Assembly (NCBI RefSeq): GCF_051014445.1
Contig: NW_027488377.1
Span: 1,488,001-1,552,000 of the forward strand
Direction of reading: 5' to 3'
Origin: Colletes latitarsis
Lineage: Eukaryota; Arthropoda; Insecta; Hymenoptera; Colletidae
Length of the DNA: 64,000 nucleotides
Positions 12,006-25,239 of this stretch are shown here, piece after piece. The translations under genes were made by a program, and so were the position numbers. The stretch's first letter is position 1. The number at the start of each line of letters is the position of its first letter. Below the pieces are notes generated by a model. The model had not been told where the DNA came from, did no database searches, and saw only the letters and a list, made by a program, of their open reading frames with translations.

Positions 12006-12051
12006 AATAAACGGCTTGTCGCTTCGCGACAAGTGAAAATTACAAAATAAA
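12006..12051 (+). promoter_or_regulatory. Two AATAAA signals flanking an 8-bp hairpin
   Basis: AATAAA occurs at 12006-12011 and 12046-12051. Between them CTTGTCGC (12015-12022) and GCGACAAG (12026-12033) form a perfect 8-bp stem with the loop TTC. This is a second possible 3'-end module, 68 bases from the 3' end of the LTR, and competes with the signal at 11704 as the R/U5 boundary. Confidence 0.4.
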
Positions 12052-12119
12052 AACTTCTCAATCACTCTCCCTAGTATTTCCCTCGTCCGGACCCCGGTTA
12101 GAACCCTTAGTTTCTAACA

Positions 12120-12124
12120 ATCTA
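12120..12124 (+). repeat. Target-site duplication, right copy (ATCTA)
   Basis: This is a perfect copy of 10578-10582, directly after the TAACA terminus. The satellite resumes in phase with GGTCAAACTATCGC, where related monomers have GCTCAAACTATCGC. Confidence 0.85.
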
Positions 12125-14341
12125 GGTCAAACTATCGCATTTTTCGCATACTTCTTGGCCAGATCCTGGGTTTTTTCCGGTTTGGATCAGGTAGTAATGT
12201 GGTTCCACACTGAAATAGTCAATTATACCTGGTTCCGATTAATACTTTAGAGAACAACGCCGGTTATGTCTGGGTTAGCACCAGTATTTGGAATCATCTG
12301 GCGCATACTTTCGCATTCTTCGCATACTTCTTGGCCAGATCCTGGGTATTTTCCGGCTTGGATTACGTAGTAATGTGGTACCACACCGAAACAGTCAATT
12401 AAACCTGGTACCATAATATTTTAGAGGATAACGCCGGTTAAGTCAGGGTTAGTTCTCGTATTTGCAATCATCTAGCTCATACTTTCGCATTTTTCGCATA
12501 CATGAATGGCCAGATCCTGGGCTTTTTCTGATTTGGATCTCGTAGTAATGTGGTACCACACTGAGACAGACAATTATACCTGGGTCCGATTAATATTTTA
12601 GAGGATAACGCCGGTTATGCCTGGGTTAGGTCTGGTATTTGCAATCATCTAGCTCATACTTTCGCATTTTTCGCATACTTGAATGGCCAGAACCTGGGCT
12701 TTTTTTAGATTGGATCACGTAGTAATGTGGTACTACACTGAAACTGTCTATTAAACCTGGTTCCGATTAATATTTTAGAGCATAACGCCGGTTATGTCTG
12801 GGTTAGGTCTGGTATTTGCCATCATCAAGTTCATACTTTCGCATTTTATGCATTCTTGTTGGCCAGATCCTGGGTTTTTTCTGGTTTGGATCACATAGTA
12901 TTGTGGTACCGCACCGAAACAGTCAATTAAACCTGGTTGCGGTTTATATTTTAGAGGATAACGGCAGTTATGTCTGGGTTAGGTCTGGTATTTGCCATCA
13001 TCTAGCTCATACTTTCGCATTTTTCGCATACTTGCTGGCCAGATCCTGGGCTTTTTCTGATTTGTATCACGATGTAATGTCGTACCACACTGGTACTGTC
13101 AATTAAAGCTGGTTTCGATCAATATTTTAGGGGGAAACACCAGTTATGTCTGGGTTAGGTCTGGTATTTGCAATCATCTAGCTCATACTTTCGCATTTTT
13201 CGCATACTTGAATGGCCAGAACCTGGGCTTTTTTTAGATTGGATCTCGTAGTAATGTGGTACTACACTGAAACTGTCTATTAAACCTGGTTCCGATTAAT
13301 ATTTTAGAGCATAACGCCGGTTATGTCTGGGTTAGGTCTGGTATTTGCCATCATCTAGCACATACTTTCGCATTTTTCCAATACTTGAATCGCCAGATCC
13401 TGGGTTTTTTCCGGACTGGATTAGGTAGTAATGTGGTACCACACCGAAATAGTCAATTAAACCTGGTTGCGATTAATATTTTAGAGGATAACGGCGGTTA
13501 TGTCTGGGTTAGGTCTGGTATTTGCCATCATCTTGCTCATACTTTCGCATTTTTCGCATACTTGAATGGCCAGAATCTGGGCTTTTTTTAGATAGGATCA
13601 CGTAGTAATGTGGCACCACACCGAAACAGTCAATTAAACCTGGTTCCGATTAATATTTTAGAGGATAACGCCGGTTATGTCCGGGTTAGGTCTGGTATTT
13701 GCCATCATCTAGCTCATTCTTTCGCATTTTTCGCATACTTGTTGGCCAGATCCTGGGCTTATACTGACTTGGATCACGTAGTAATGTGCTACCACACTGA
13801 AGGGGTCAATTAAACCTGGTTCCGATTAATATTATGGAGGATAACGCCGGTTATGTCTGGGTTAGGTCTGGTATTTGCAATCATCTGACTCATACTTTCA
13901 CATTTTTCACATACTTGCTGGCCAGATCCTGGGTTTTTTCCGGTTTGGATTACATAGTAAAGTGGTACCACACGGGAACAGTCAATTAAACCTGGTTGCG
14001 ATTAATATTCTAGGGGGAAACACCAGTTATGTCTGGGTTAGGTCTGGTATTTGCAATCATCTAGCTCATACTTTCGCAATTTTCGCATACTTGAATGGCC
14101 AGAACCTGGGCTTTTTTTAGATTGGATCACGTAGTAATATGGTACTACACTGAAACTGTCTATTAAACCTGGTTCCGATTAATATTTTAGAGCATAACGC
14201 CGGTTATGTCTGGGTTAGGTCTGGTATTTGCCATCATCTAGCTCATACTTTCGCATTTTTATACTACTTGAATGGCCAGATCCTGGGTTTTTTCCGGATT
14301 GGATTAGGTAGTAATGTGGTACCACACCGAAGCAGTCAATT

Positions 14342-15902
14342 AAACTTGGTTACGATTAATATTTTAGGGGGAAACACCGGTTATGTCTGGGTTAGGTCTG
14401 GTATTTGCCATCATCTAGCTCAAACTATCGCATTTTTCGCATACTTGTTGGCCAGATCCTGGGCTTTTGCTCATTTGGATCACGTAGTAATGTAGTACCA
14501 CACTGACGGGGACAACTAAAACTGGTTCCGATTAATATTTTAGAGGATAACGCCGGTTATGTCTGGGTTTGGTCTGGTATTTGCCATCATGTGCCTCATA
14601 CTTTCGCATTTTTTGCATTATTGTTGGCCAGATCCTGGGTTTTTTCCGGTTTGGATCAGGTAGTAATGTGGTTCCACACTGAAACAGTCAATTATACCTG
14701 GTTCCGATTAATACTTTAGAGAACAACGCCGGTTATGTCTGGGTTAGCACCAGTATTTGGAATCATCTGGCGCATACTTTCGCATTTTTCGCATACTTCT
14801 TGGCCAGATCCTGGGTGTTTTCCGGTTTGGATTACGTAGTAATGTGGTACCACACCGAAACAGTCAATTATACCTGGTACCATAATATTTTAGAGGATAA
14901 CGCCGGTTAAGTCAGGGTTAGTTCTTGTATTTGCAATCATCTAGCTCATGCTTTCGCATTTTTCGCATACATGAATGGCCAGATCCTGGGCTTTTTCTGA
15001 TTTGGATCTCGTAGTAATGTTGTACTACACTGAGACAGACAATTATACCTGGTTCCGATTAATATTTTAGAGGATAACGCCGGTTATGCCTGGGTTAGGT
15101 CTGGTATTTGCAATCATCTAGTTCATACTTTCGCATTATTCGCGTACTTGTTGGCCAGATCCTGGGCTTTTTCTGATTTGGATCAGGTAGTAATGTGGTA
15201 CTACACTGAAACAGACAATTATACCTGGTTCCGATTAATATTTTAGAGGATAACGACGGTTATGCCTGGGTTAGGTCTGGTATTTGCCATCATCTAGCTC
15301 ATACTTTCGCATTTTTCGCATACTTCTTGGCCAGATCCTGGGTTTTTTCCTGATTGGATTAGGTAGTAATGTGGTACCACACCGAAATAGTCAATTAAAC
15401 CTGGTTGCGATTAATATTTTAGAGGATAACGGCGGTTATGTCTGGGTTAGGTCTGGTATTTGCCATCATCTAGCTCATACTTTCGCATTTTTCGCATACT
15501 TGTTGGCCAGATCCTGGGCTTATGCTGACTTGGATCACGTAGTAATGTGCTACCACACTGAAGGGGTCAATTAAACCTGGTGTCGATTAATATTTTGGAG
15601 GATAACGCCGATTATGTCTGGGTTAGGTCTGGTATTTGCAATCATCTGACTCATACTTTCACATTTTTCGCATACTTGTTGGCCAGATTCTTGGCTCCTG
15701 CTGATTTGGATCACGTAGTAGTGTGGTACCAAACCGAAACAGTCAATTAAACCTGGTTGCAATTTCGACAGACAATTATACCTGGTTTCGATCAATATTT
15801 TAGGGGGAATCACCGGTTATGTCTGGGTTAGGTCTGGTATTTGCCATCATCTACCTCATACTCTCGCATTTTTCGCATACTTGAGTGGCCAGAACCTGGG
15901 TT
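14342..15902 (+). repeat. Duplicated block M, copy 2
   Basis: Partner of about 5550-7110. Its right part (about 15.70-16.46 kb) also matches 1.42-2.18 kb at offset 14,282, so the two source blocks meet within one stretch. Confidence 0.75.
15749..15777 (+). repeat. 29-bp mini-monomer (copy 3)
   Basis: Identical to the copy at 6957-6985 and part of the same larger duplicated block (about 5.55-7.11 kb and 14.34-15.90 kb, offset 8,792). Confidence 0.85.
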
Positions 15903-18900
15903 TTTTCTGGTTTGGATCACATAGTAATGTGGTACCACACTGAAACAGACAATTAAGCCTGGTTGCGATTTATATTTTAGAGGATAACGGCGGTTATGTC
16001 TGGGTTAGGTCTGGTATTTGCCATCATCTAGCTCACACTTTCGCATTTTTCGCATACTTGTTGGCCAGATCGTGGGCTTTTTCTAATTTGGATCACTTAG
16101 TAATGTAGTACCACACTGACGGGGTCAATTAAAACTGGTTCCGACTAATATTTTAGAGGATAACGCCGGTTATGTCTGGGTTAGGTCTGGTATTTGCCAT
16201 CATCTAGCTTATACTTTCGCATTTTATGCATTCTTGTTGGCCAGATCCTGGGTTTTTTCTGGTTTGGATCACATAGTATTGTGGTACCGCACCGAAACAG
16301 TCAATTAAACCTGGTTCCGAGTAATATTTTAGAGGACAACGCCGGTTATGTCTGGGATAGGTCTGGTATTTGCAATCATCTGACCCATACTTTCGCATTT
16401 TTCGCATATTTGTTGTCTAGATCCTGGGTTTTTCTGGTTTGGATTACATAGTAATGTGGTACCACACCGAAACAGTCAATTAAACCTGGTAGCGATTAAT
16501 ATTTTAGAGGATAACGCCGGTTATGTCTGGGTTAGGTCTGGTATTTGCCATCATGTGCCTCATACTTTCGCATGTTTTGTATTCTTGTTGGCCAGATCCT
16601 GGGTTTTTCCGGTTTGGATCACGTTGTAATGTGGTACCACACTGAAACAGTCAATTAAGCCTGGTTGCGATTTATATTTTAGAGGATAACGGCGGTTATG
16701 TCTGGGTTAGGTCTGGTATTTGCCATCATCTAGCTCATACTTTCGCATTTTATGCATTCTTGTTGGCCAGATCCTAGGTTTTTTTTGGTTTGGATCACAT
16801 AGTAATGTGGTACCACGCCGGAACAGTCAATTAAACCTGGTACCATAATATTTTAGAGGATAACGCCGGTTAAGTCAGGGTTTGTTCTTGTATTTGCAAT
16901 CATCTAGCTCATACTTTCGCATTTTTCGCGCACTTGAATGGCCAGATCCTGGGCTTTTTCTGATTTGGATCTCGTAGTAATATGGTACTACACTGAGACA
17001 GACAATTAAACCTGGTACCGTTTAATATTTTAGAGGATAACGCCGGTTATGTCAGGGATAGTTCTTGTATTTGCAATCATCTAGCTCATACTTTCGCATT
17101 TTTCGCATACTTGAATGGCCAGATCCTGGGCTTTTTCTGATTTGGATCTCGTAGTAATGTGGTACCACACCGAAACAGTCAATTAAACCTGGTTGCGATT
17201 AATATTTTAGAGGATAACGCCGGTTATGTCTGGGTTAGGTCTGGTATTTGCCATCATGTGCCTCATACTTTCGCATGTTTTGTATTCTTGTTGGCCAGAT
17301 CCTGGGTTTTTCCGGTTTGGATCACGTTGTAATGTGGTACCACACTGAAACAGTCAATTAAGCATGGTTGCGATTTATATTTTAGAGGATAACGGCGGTT
17401 ATGTCTGGGTTAGGTCTGGTATTTGCCATCATCTAGCTCATACTTTCGCATTTTATGCATTCTTGTTGGCCAGATCCTAGGTTTTTTTTGGTTTGGATCA
17501 CATAGTAATGTGGTACCACACCGAAACAGTCAATTAAACCTGTTTGCGATTAATATTTTAGAGAACAACGCCGGTTAGGTTTGTGTTAGGTCTGGTATTT
17601 GCAATCATCTGCCTCATACTTTCGCATTTTTCGCATACTTGTTGGCCAGATCCTGGGCTCTTGCTGATTTGGATCACGTAGTAATGTGGTACCAAACCGA
17701 AACAGTCAACTAAAGCTGGTTTCGATCAATATTTTAGGGGGATATACCGGTTATGTCTGGGTTAGGTCTGGTATTTGCCATCATCTGACTCACACTTTCG
17801 CATTTTTCGCATACTTGTTGGCCAGATCCTGGTCTTTTTCTGATTTGGATCTCGTAGTAATGTGGTACTACACTCAAAACTGTCTATTAAACCTGGTTCC
17901 GATTAATATATGAGAGGATAACGCCAGTTATGTCTGGGTTAGGTCTGGTATTTGCCATCATCTGACTCATACTTTCGCATTTTTGGCATTCTTGTTGGCC
18001 TTATCCTGTGCTTTTGCTGATTTGGATCACGTAGTAATGTAGTATCACACTGAAGGGGTCAATTAAACCTGGTTCCGATTAATATATTAGGGGATAACGC
18101 CAGTTATGTCTGGGTTAGGTCTGGTATTTGCCATCATCTAGCTCATACTTTCGCATTTTTCGCATACTTGTTGGCCAGATCCTGGGCTTTTTCTGATTTG
18201 GATCACGTAGTAATGTGGTACTACTCTCAAAACTGTCTATTAAACCTGGTTCCGATTAATATATTAGTGGATATCGCCAGTTATGTCTGGGTTAGGTCTG
18301 GTATTTGCCATCATCTGACTCATACTTTCGCATTTTTCGCATACTTGTTGGGCAGATTCTGGGCTCTTGCTGATTTGGATCACGTAGTAATGTGGTACCA
18401 AACCGAAACAGTCTATTAAAGCTGGTTTCGATCAATATTTTTTAGGGGGAAACACCGTTTATGTCTGGGTTAGGTCTGGTATATGCCATCATCTGACTCC
18501 TACTTTCGCATTCTTCGCATACTTGTTGTCTAGATCCTGGGTTTTTTCTGGTTTGGATTACATAGTAATGTGGTACCACACCGAAACAGTCAACTAGACC
18601 TGGTTGCGATTAATATTTTAGAGGATAACGCCGGTTATGTCTGGGTTAGGTCTGGTATTTGCCATCATCTGCCTCATACTTTCGCATTTTTTGCATTCTT
18701 GTTGGCCAGATCCTGGGTTTTTTCCGGTTTGGATCACGTAGTAATGTGGCTCCACACTGAAACAGTCAATTAATCCTGGTTCCGATTAATATTATAGAGA
18801 ACAACGCCGGTTATGTCTGGGTTAGTTCCAGTATTTGCAATCATCTAGCTCACACTTTCGCATTTTTTGCATTCTTGTTGGCCAGATCCTGGTTTTTTAC

Positions 18901-18947
18901 TTGTTAGGATCACGTACTAATGTGGTGCCACAATGAAATAGTCAATT

Positions 18948-19123
18948 CTACCTGTATTCGATCAACATTTTAGGGGATATCACCGGTTAGGTCCGGGCTC
19001 CGTCTGGTAATTGCAATTATCTTCCTCTTGCTTTCGCATTTTTCGCATACTTGTTGGCCAGATCCTGGGTTTTTCTTGGCTTGGATCACATAGTAATATG
19101 GTACCGCACCGAAACAGTCAATT
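18948..19123 (+). repeat. Divergent D-type monomer (representative)
   Basis: A full-length 176-bp monomer with many linked changes: CTACCTGTATTCGATCAACA at the start, GGTCCGGGCTCCG around 42-55, and TAATTGCAATTATC around 61-75. It is usually preceded by GTGGTGCCACAATGAAATAG. Other D-type monomers start at 20180, 23350, 24232, 26171, 26700, 29342, 30048, 31104, 31633, 33396, 34101, 37978, 45684 and 50756. None was seen before 18.9 kb or after 51 kb. Confidence 0.8.
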
Positions 19124-22100
19124 AAACCTGGTACCGTTTAATATTTTAGAGGATAACGCCGGTTATGTCAGGGATAGTTATTGTATTTGCAATCATCTAG
19201 CTCATACTTTCGCATTTTTCGCATACTTCTTGGTCAGATCCTGGGTATTTTCCGGTTTGGATTATGTAGTAATGTGGTACCACACCGAAACAGTCAATTA
19301 AACCTGGCACCGTTTAATATTTTAGAGGATAACGCCGGTTATGTCAGGGATAGTTCTTGTATTTGCAATCATCTAGCTCATACTTTCGCATTTTTCGCAT
19401 ACTTCAATGGCCAGATCCTGGGCTTTTTCTGATTTGGATCTGGTAGTAATGTGGTACTACACTGAGACAGACAATTATACCTGGTTCCGATTAATATTTT
19501 AGAGGATAACGCCGGTTATGCCTGGGTTAGGTCTGGTATTTGCAATCATCTAATTCATACTTTCGCATTTTTCGCGTACTTTTGGCCAGACCCTGGGCTC
19601 TTGGTGATTTGGATCACATAGTAATGTGGTACCAAACCGAAACAGTCAATTAAAGCTGGTTTCGATCAATATTTTAGGGGGAAGCACCGGTTATGACTGG
19701 GTTAGGTCTGGTATTTGCCAACATCTGACTCATACTTTCGCATTCTTCGCATACTTGTTGTCTAGATCCTGGGTTTTTTCTGGTTTGGAATACATAGTGA
19801 TGTGGTACCACACCGAAACAGTCAATTAAACCTGGTTGCGATTAATATTTTAGAGGATAACGCCGGTTATGTCTGGGTTAGGTCTGGTATTTGCCATCAT
19901 GTTCCTCATACTTTCGCATGTTTTGCATTCTTGTTGACCAGATCCTGGGTTTTTTCCGGTTTGGATCAGGTTGTAATGTGGTACCACACTGAAACAGTCA
20001 ATTAAGCCTGGTTCCGATTACTATTTTAGAGAACAACGCCGGTTAGGTTTGTGTTAGGTCTGGTATTTGCAATCATATGCCTCATACTTTCGCATTTTTT
20101 GCATTCTTGTTGGCCAGATCCTGGTTTTTTACTTGTTAGGATCACGTACTAATGTGGTGCCACAATGAAATAGTCAATTCTACCTGTATTCGATCAACAT
20201 TTTAGGGGATATCACCGGTTAGGTCCGGGCTCCGTCTGGTAATTGCAATTATCTTCCTCTTGCTTTCGCATTTTTCGCATACTTGTTGGCCAGATCCTGG
20301 GTTTTTCCTGGCTTGGATCACATAGTAATATGGTACCGCACCGAAACAGTCAATTAAACCTGGTTGCGATTTATATTTTAGAGGATAACGGCGGTTATGT
20401 CGGGGTTAGTTCTGGTATTTGCGATCATCTGGCTCATACTTCCGCATTTTTCGCATACTTGTTGGCCAGATCTTGGGCTTTTTCTGATTTGGATCACGTA
20501 GTAATGTGGTACTACACTCAAAACTGTCAATTAAACCTGGTTGCGATTTGTATTTTAGAGGATAACGGCGGTTATGTCTGGGTTAGGTCTGGTATTTGCC
20601 ATCATCTGCCTCATACTTTCGCATGTTTTGCAATCTTGATAGCCAGATCCTGGGTTTTTTCCGGTTTGGATCACGTAGTAATGTGGTGCCACAATGAAAT
20701 TGTCAATTAAGCCTGGTTCCGATTAATATATTAGGGGATAACGCCAGTTATGTCAGGGTTAGGTCTGGTATTTGCCATCATCTGACTCATACTTTCGCAT
20801 TTTTGGCATTCTTGTTGGCCTTATCCTGTGCTTTTGCTGATTTGGATCACGTAGTTATGTAGTATCACACTGAAGGGGTCAATTAAACCTGGTTCCGATT
20901 AATATATTAGGGGATAACGCCAGTTATGTCTGGGTTAGGTCTGGTATTTGCCATCATCTAGCTCATACTTTCGCATTTTATGCATACTTGTTGGCCAGAT
21001 CCTGGGCTTTTTCTGATTTGGATTACGTAGTAATGTGGTACTACACTGAGACAGACAATTATACCTGGTTCCGATTAATATTTTAGAGGATAACGCCGGT
21101 TATGCTTGGGTTAGGTCTGGTATTTGCAATCATCTAGTTCATACTTTCGCATTTTTGGCGTACTTGTTGGCCATACCCTGGGCTCTTGCTGATGTGGATC
21201 ACGTAGTAATGTGGTACCAAACCGAAACAGTCAATTAAAGCTGGTTTCGATCAACATCTTAGGGGGAAGCACAGGTTATGACTGGGTTAGTTCTGGTATT
21301 TGCCATCATCTGACTCATACTTTCGCATTCTTCGCATACTTGTTGCCTAGATCCTGGGTCTTTTCTGGCTTGGATTACATAGTAATGTGGTACCACACCG
21401 AAAGAGTCAATTAAACCTGGTTGCGATTAATATTTTAGAGGATAACGCCGGTTATGTCTGGGTTAGGTCTGGTATTTGCCATCATGTGCCTCATACTTTC
21501 GCATGTTTTGCATTCTTGTTGGCCAGATCCTGGGGTTTTCCGGTTTGGATCACGTTGTAATGTGGTACCACACTGAAACAGTCAATTTAGCCTGGTTCCG
21601 ATTTATATTTTAGAGGATAACGGCGGTTATGTCTGGGTTAGGTCTCGTATTTGCCATCATCTAGCTCATACTTTCGCATTTTATGCATTCTTGTTGGCCA
21701 GATCCTGGGTTTTTTCCGGTTTGGATTACGTAGTAATGTGGTACCACACCGAAATAGTCAATTAAGCCTGGTTCCGATTAATATATTAGGGGATAACGCC
21801 AGTTATGTCTGGGTTAGGTCTGGTATTTGCCATCATCTGACTCATACTTTCGCATTTTTGGCATTCTTGTTGGCCAGATCCTGGGGTTTTCCGGTTTGGA
21901 TCACGTTGTAATGTGGTACCACACTGAAACAGTCAATTTAGCCTGGTTCCGATTTATATTTTAGAGGATAACGGCGGTTATGTCTGGGTTAGGTCTTGTA
22001 TTTGCCATCATCTAGCTCATACTTTCGCATTTTATGCATTCTTGTTGGCCAGATCCTGGGTTTTTTCCGGTTTGGATTACGTAGTAATGTGGTACCACAC

Positions 22101-25070
22101 CGAAATAGTCAATTAAGCCTGGTTCCGATTAATATATTAGGGGATAACGCCAGTTATGTCTGGGTTAGGTCTGGTATTTGCCATCATCTGACTCATACTT
22201 TCGCATTTTTGGCATTCTTGTTGGCCTTGTCCTGTGCTTTTGCTGATTTGAATCACGTAGTAATGTAGTATCACACTGAAGGGGTCAATTAAACCTGGTT
22301 CCGATTAATATATTAGGGGATAACGCCAGTTATGTCTGGGTTAGGTCTGGTATTTGCCATCATCTGACTCATACTTTCGCATTTTTCGCATACTTGTTGG
22401 CCTGATCCTGGGCTTTTTCTGATTTGGATCACGTAGTAGTGTGGTACTACACTCAAAACTGTCTATTAAACCTGGTTCCGATTAATATTTTAGAGGATAA
22501 CGCCGGTTATGTCTGGGTTAGTTCCAGTATTAGCAATCACCTAGCTCATACTTTCGCATTTTTCGCATACTTGTTGGCCAGATCCTGGGCTTTTTCTGAT
22601 TTGGATCAGGTAGTAATGTGGTACTACTCTCAAAACTGTCTATTAAACCTGGTTCCGATTAATATATTAGTGGATAACGCCAGTTATGTCTGGGTTAGGT
22701 CTGGTATTTGCCATCATCTGACTCATACTTTCGCATTTTTCGCATACTTGTATGGCCAGATGCTGGGCTTTTTCTGATTTGGATCTCGTAGTAATGTGGT
22801 ACTACACTGAGACAGACAATTATACCTGGTTCCGATTAATATTTTAGAGGATAACGCCGGTTATGCCTGGGTTAGGTCTGGTATTTGCAATCATCCAATT
22901 CATACTTTCGCATGTTTTGCATTCTTGTTGACCAGATCCTGGGTTTTTTCCGGTGTGGATCAGGTTGTAATGTGGTACCACACTGAAACAGTCAATTAAG
23001 CCTGGTTCCGGTTACTATTTTAGAGAACAACGCCGGTTGGGGTTGTGTTAGGTCTGGTATTTGCAATGATATGCCTCATACTTTCGCATTTTGCGCATAC
23101 TTGTTGGCCAGATCCTGGGCTCTTGCTGATTTGGATCATGTAGTAATGTGGTACCAAACCGAAACAGTCAACTAAAGCTGGTTTCGATCAATATTTTAGG
23201 GGGATATACCGGTTATGTCTGGGTTAGGTCTGGTATTTGCCATCATCTGACTCACACTTTCGCATTTTTTGCATTCTTGTTGGCCAGATCCTGGTTTTTT
23301 ACTTGTTAGGATCACGTACTAATGTGGTGCCACAATGAAATAGTCAATTCTAAATGTATTCGATCAACATTTTAGGGGATATCACCGGTTAGGTCCGGGC
23401 TCCGTCTGGTAATTGCAATTATCTTCCTCTTGCTTTCGCATTTTTCGCATACTTGTTGGCCAGATCCTGGGTTTTTCCTGGCTTGGATCACATAGTAATA
23501 TGGTACCGCACCGAAGCAGTCAATTAAACCTGGTTGCGATTTATATTTTAGAGGATAACGGCGGTTATGTCGGGGTTAGTTCTGGTATTTGCGATCATCT
23601 GGCTCATACTTCCGCATTTTTCGCATACTTGTTGGCCAGATCCTGGGCTTTTTCTGATTTGGATCACGTAGTAATGTGGTACTACACTCAAAACTGTCAA
23701 TTAAACCTGGTTGCGATTTATATTTTAGAGGATAACGGCGGTTATGTCTGGGTTAGGTCTGGTATTTGCCATCATCTAGCTCATACTTTCGCATTTTATG
23801 CATTCTTGTTGGCCAGATCCTGGGTTCTTTCTGGTTTGGATCACATAGCAATGTGGTACCGACCCGAAACAGTCAATTAAACCTGGTTGCGATTTATATT
23901 TTAGAGGATAACGGCGGTTATGTCGGGTTTAGTTCTAGTATTTGCGATCATCTGGCTCATACTTTCGCATTTTTCGCATACTTGTTGGCCAGATCCTGGG
24001 CTTTTTCTGATTTGTATCACGTAGTAATGATGTACTACACTCAAAACTGTCTATTAAACCTGGTTCCGATTAATATATTAGAGGATAACGCCATTTATGT
24101 CTGGCTTAGGTCTGGTATTTGCCATCATCTGCCTCATACTTTCGCATGTTTTGCATTCTTGATGGCCAGATCCTGGGTTTTTTCCGGTTTGGATCACGTA
24201 GTAATGTGGTGCCGCAATGAAATAGTCAATCCGGCCTGTATTCGATCAACATTTCAGGAGATAACACCGGTTAGGTATGGGCTCCGTCTGGTAATTGCAA
24301 TTATCTTCTTCTTGCTTTCGCATTTTTCGCATACTTGTTGGCCAGATCCTGGGCTTTTTCTGATTTGTATCACGTAGTGATGTGGTACCACACTGGAACA
24401 GTCAATTAATCCCGGTTCCGATTAATATTTTAGAGGATAACGCCGGTTATGACTGGGTTAGTTCCAGTATTTGCAATCACGTAGCTCATACTTTCGCATT
24501 TTTCGCATACTTCTTGGCCAGATCCTGGGTTTTTTCCGGTTTGGATTACGTAGTAATGTGGTACCACACCGAAATAGTCAAATAAGCCAGGTTCCGATTA
24601 ATATATTAGGGGATAACACCAGTTATGTCTGGGTTAGGTCTGGTATTTGCCATCATCTGACTCATACTTTCGCATTTTTGGCATTCTTGTTGGCCTTATC
24701 CTGTGCTTTTGCTGATTTGGATCACGTAGTAATGTAGTATCACACTGAAGGGGTCAATTAAACCTGGTTCCGATTAATATATTAGGGGATAACGCCAGTT
24801 ATGTCTGGGTTAGGTCTGGTATTTGCCATCATCGAGCTCATACTTTCGAATTTTATGCATACTTGTTGGCCAGATCCTGAGCTTTTTCTGATTTGGATTA
24901 CGTAGTTATGTGGTACTACACTGAGACAGACAATTATACCTGGTTCCGATTAATATTTTAGAGGATAACGCCGGTTATGCTTGGGTTATGTCTGGTATTT
25001 GCAATCATCTAGTTCATACTTTCGCATTTTTGGCGTACTTGTTGGCCATACCCTGGGCTCTTGCTGATGT
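19075..25070 (+). repeat. About 6-kb tandem duplication, copy 1
   Basis: Matches about 25240-30890. The offset runs 6,165, 5,813, 5,991, 6,343, 5,992 and 5,816 along the block, each step one or two monomers. Between 22424-22777 and 28416-28769 I found one substitution (GGATCAGG against GGATCACG). Copy 1 has an extra two-monomer repeat at about 21.65-22.27 kb and an extra monomer at about 23.46-23.64 kb. Confidence 0.85.
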
Positions 25071-25239
25071 GGATCACGTAGTAATGTGGTACCAAACCGA
25101 AACAGTCAATTAAAGCTGGTTTCGATCAATATTTTAGGGGGAAGCACCGGTTATGACTGGGTTAGTTCTGGTATTTGCCATCATCTGACTCATACTTTCG
25201 CATTCTTCGCATACTTGTTGCCTAGATCCTGGGTCTTTT

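Larger units (their letters stand above)
10583..12119 (+). mobile_element. Solo LTR of an LTR retrotransposon (1,537 bp)
   Basis: The element begins TGTTTAAATATG and ends TTTCTAACA, so it has TG...CA termini with a 4-base inverted match (TGTT/AACA). It is flanked by a perfect 5-bp direct duplication, ATCTA. Removing it with one ATCTA leaves a host monomer (10507-12224) of exactly 176 bp. It holds no reverse transcriptase, integrase, gag or other recognisable protein, and no second copy of its ends inside it, so it is neither a full element nor an obvious TRIM with two LTRs. The middle is GC- and CpG-rich, unlike the satellite; the 3' part has T-rich tracts and three AATAAA signals. Five-base duplications are usual for Copia and BEL/Pao and possible for Gypsy, so the superfamily is undecided. 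The strand is chosen from the AATAAA signals. A length of 1.5 kb is long for an insect LTR. An unusual non-autonomous element with TG...CA ends is the main alternative. Confidence 0.8.
10507..12224 (+). repeat. Host satellite monomer split by the LTR
   Basis: The monomer starts at 10507 and its next neighbour starts at 12225, a span of 1,718 bp. Subtracting the 1,537-bp element and one 5-bp duplication leaves 176 bp, the standard length, so no satellite sequence was gained or lost at insertion. The related copy at 6492-6782 has the empty site: ATCTA at 6676-6680 with no insertion. Confidence 0.85.

Noticed and set aside
10583..12119. Insertion as a DNA transposon, SINE or processed sequence
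   Set aside because: There are no long terminal inverted repeats, no terminal poly(A) or simple-repeat tail, and no A/B box seen; TG...CA with a 5-bp duplication fits an LTR better.
23766..24377. Longest open frame (203 codons) as a possible gene
   Set aside because: Its duplicate at 29582-30073 stops at 163 codons because one base differs (ATTTCAGG against ATTTTAGG at about 24254). There is no conserved reading frame.
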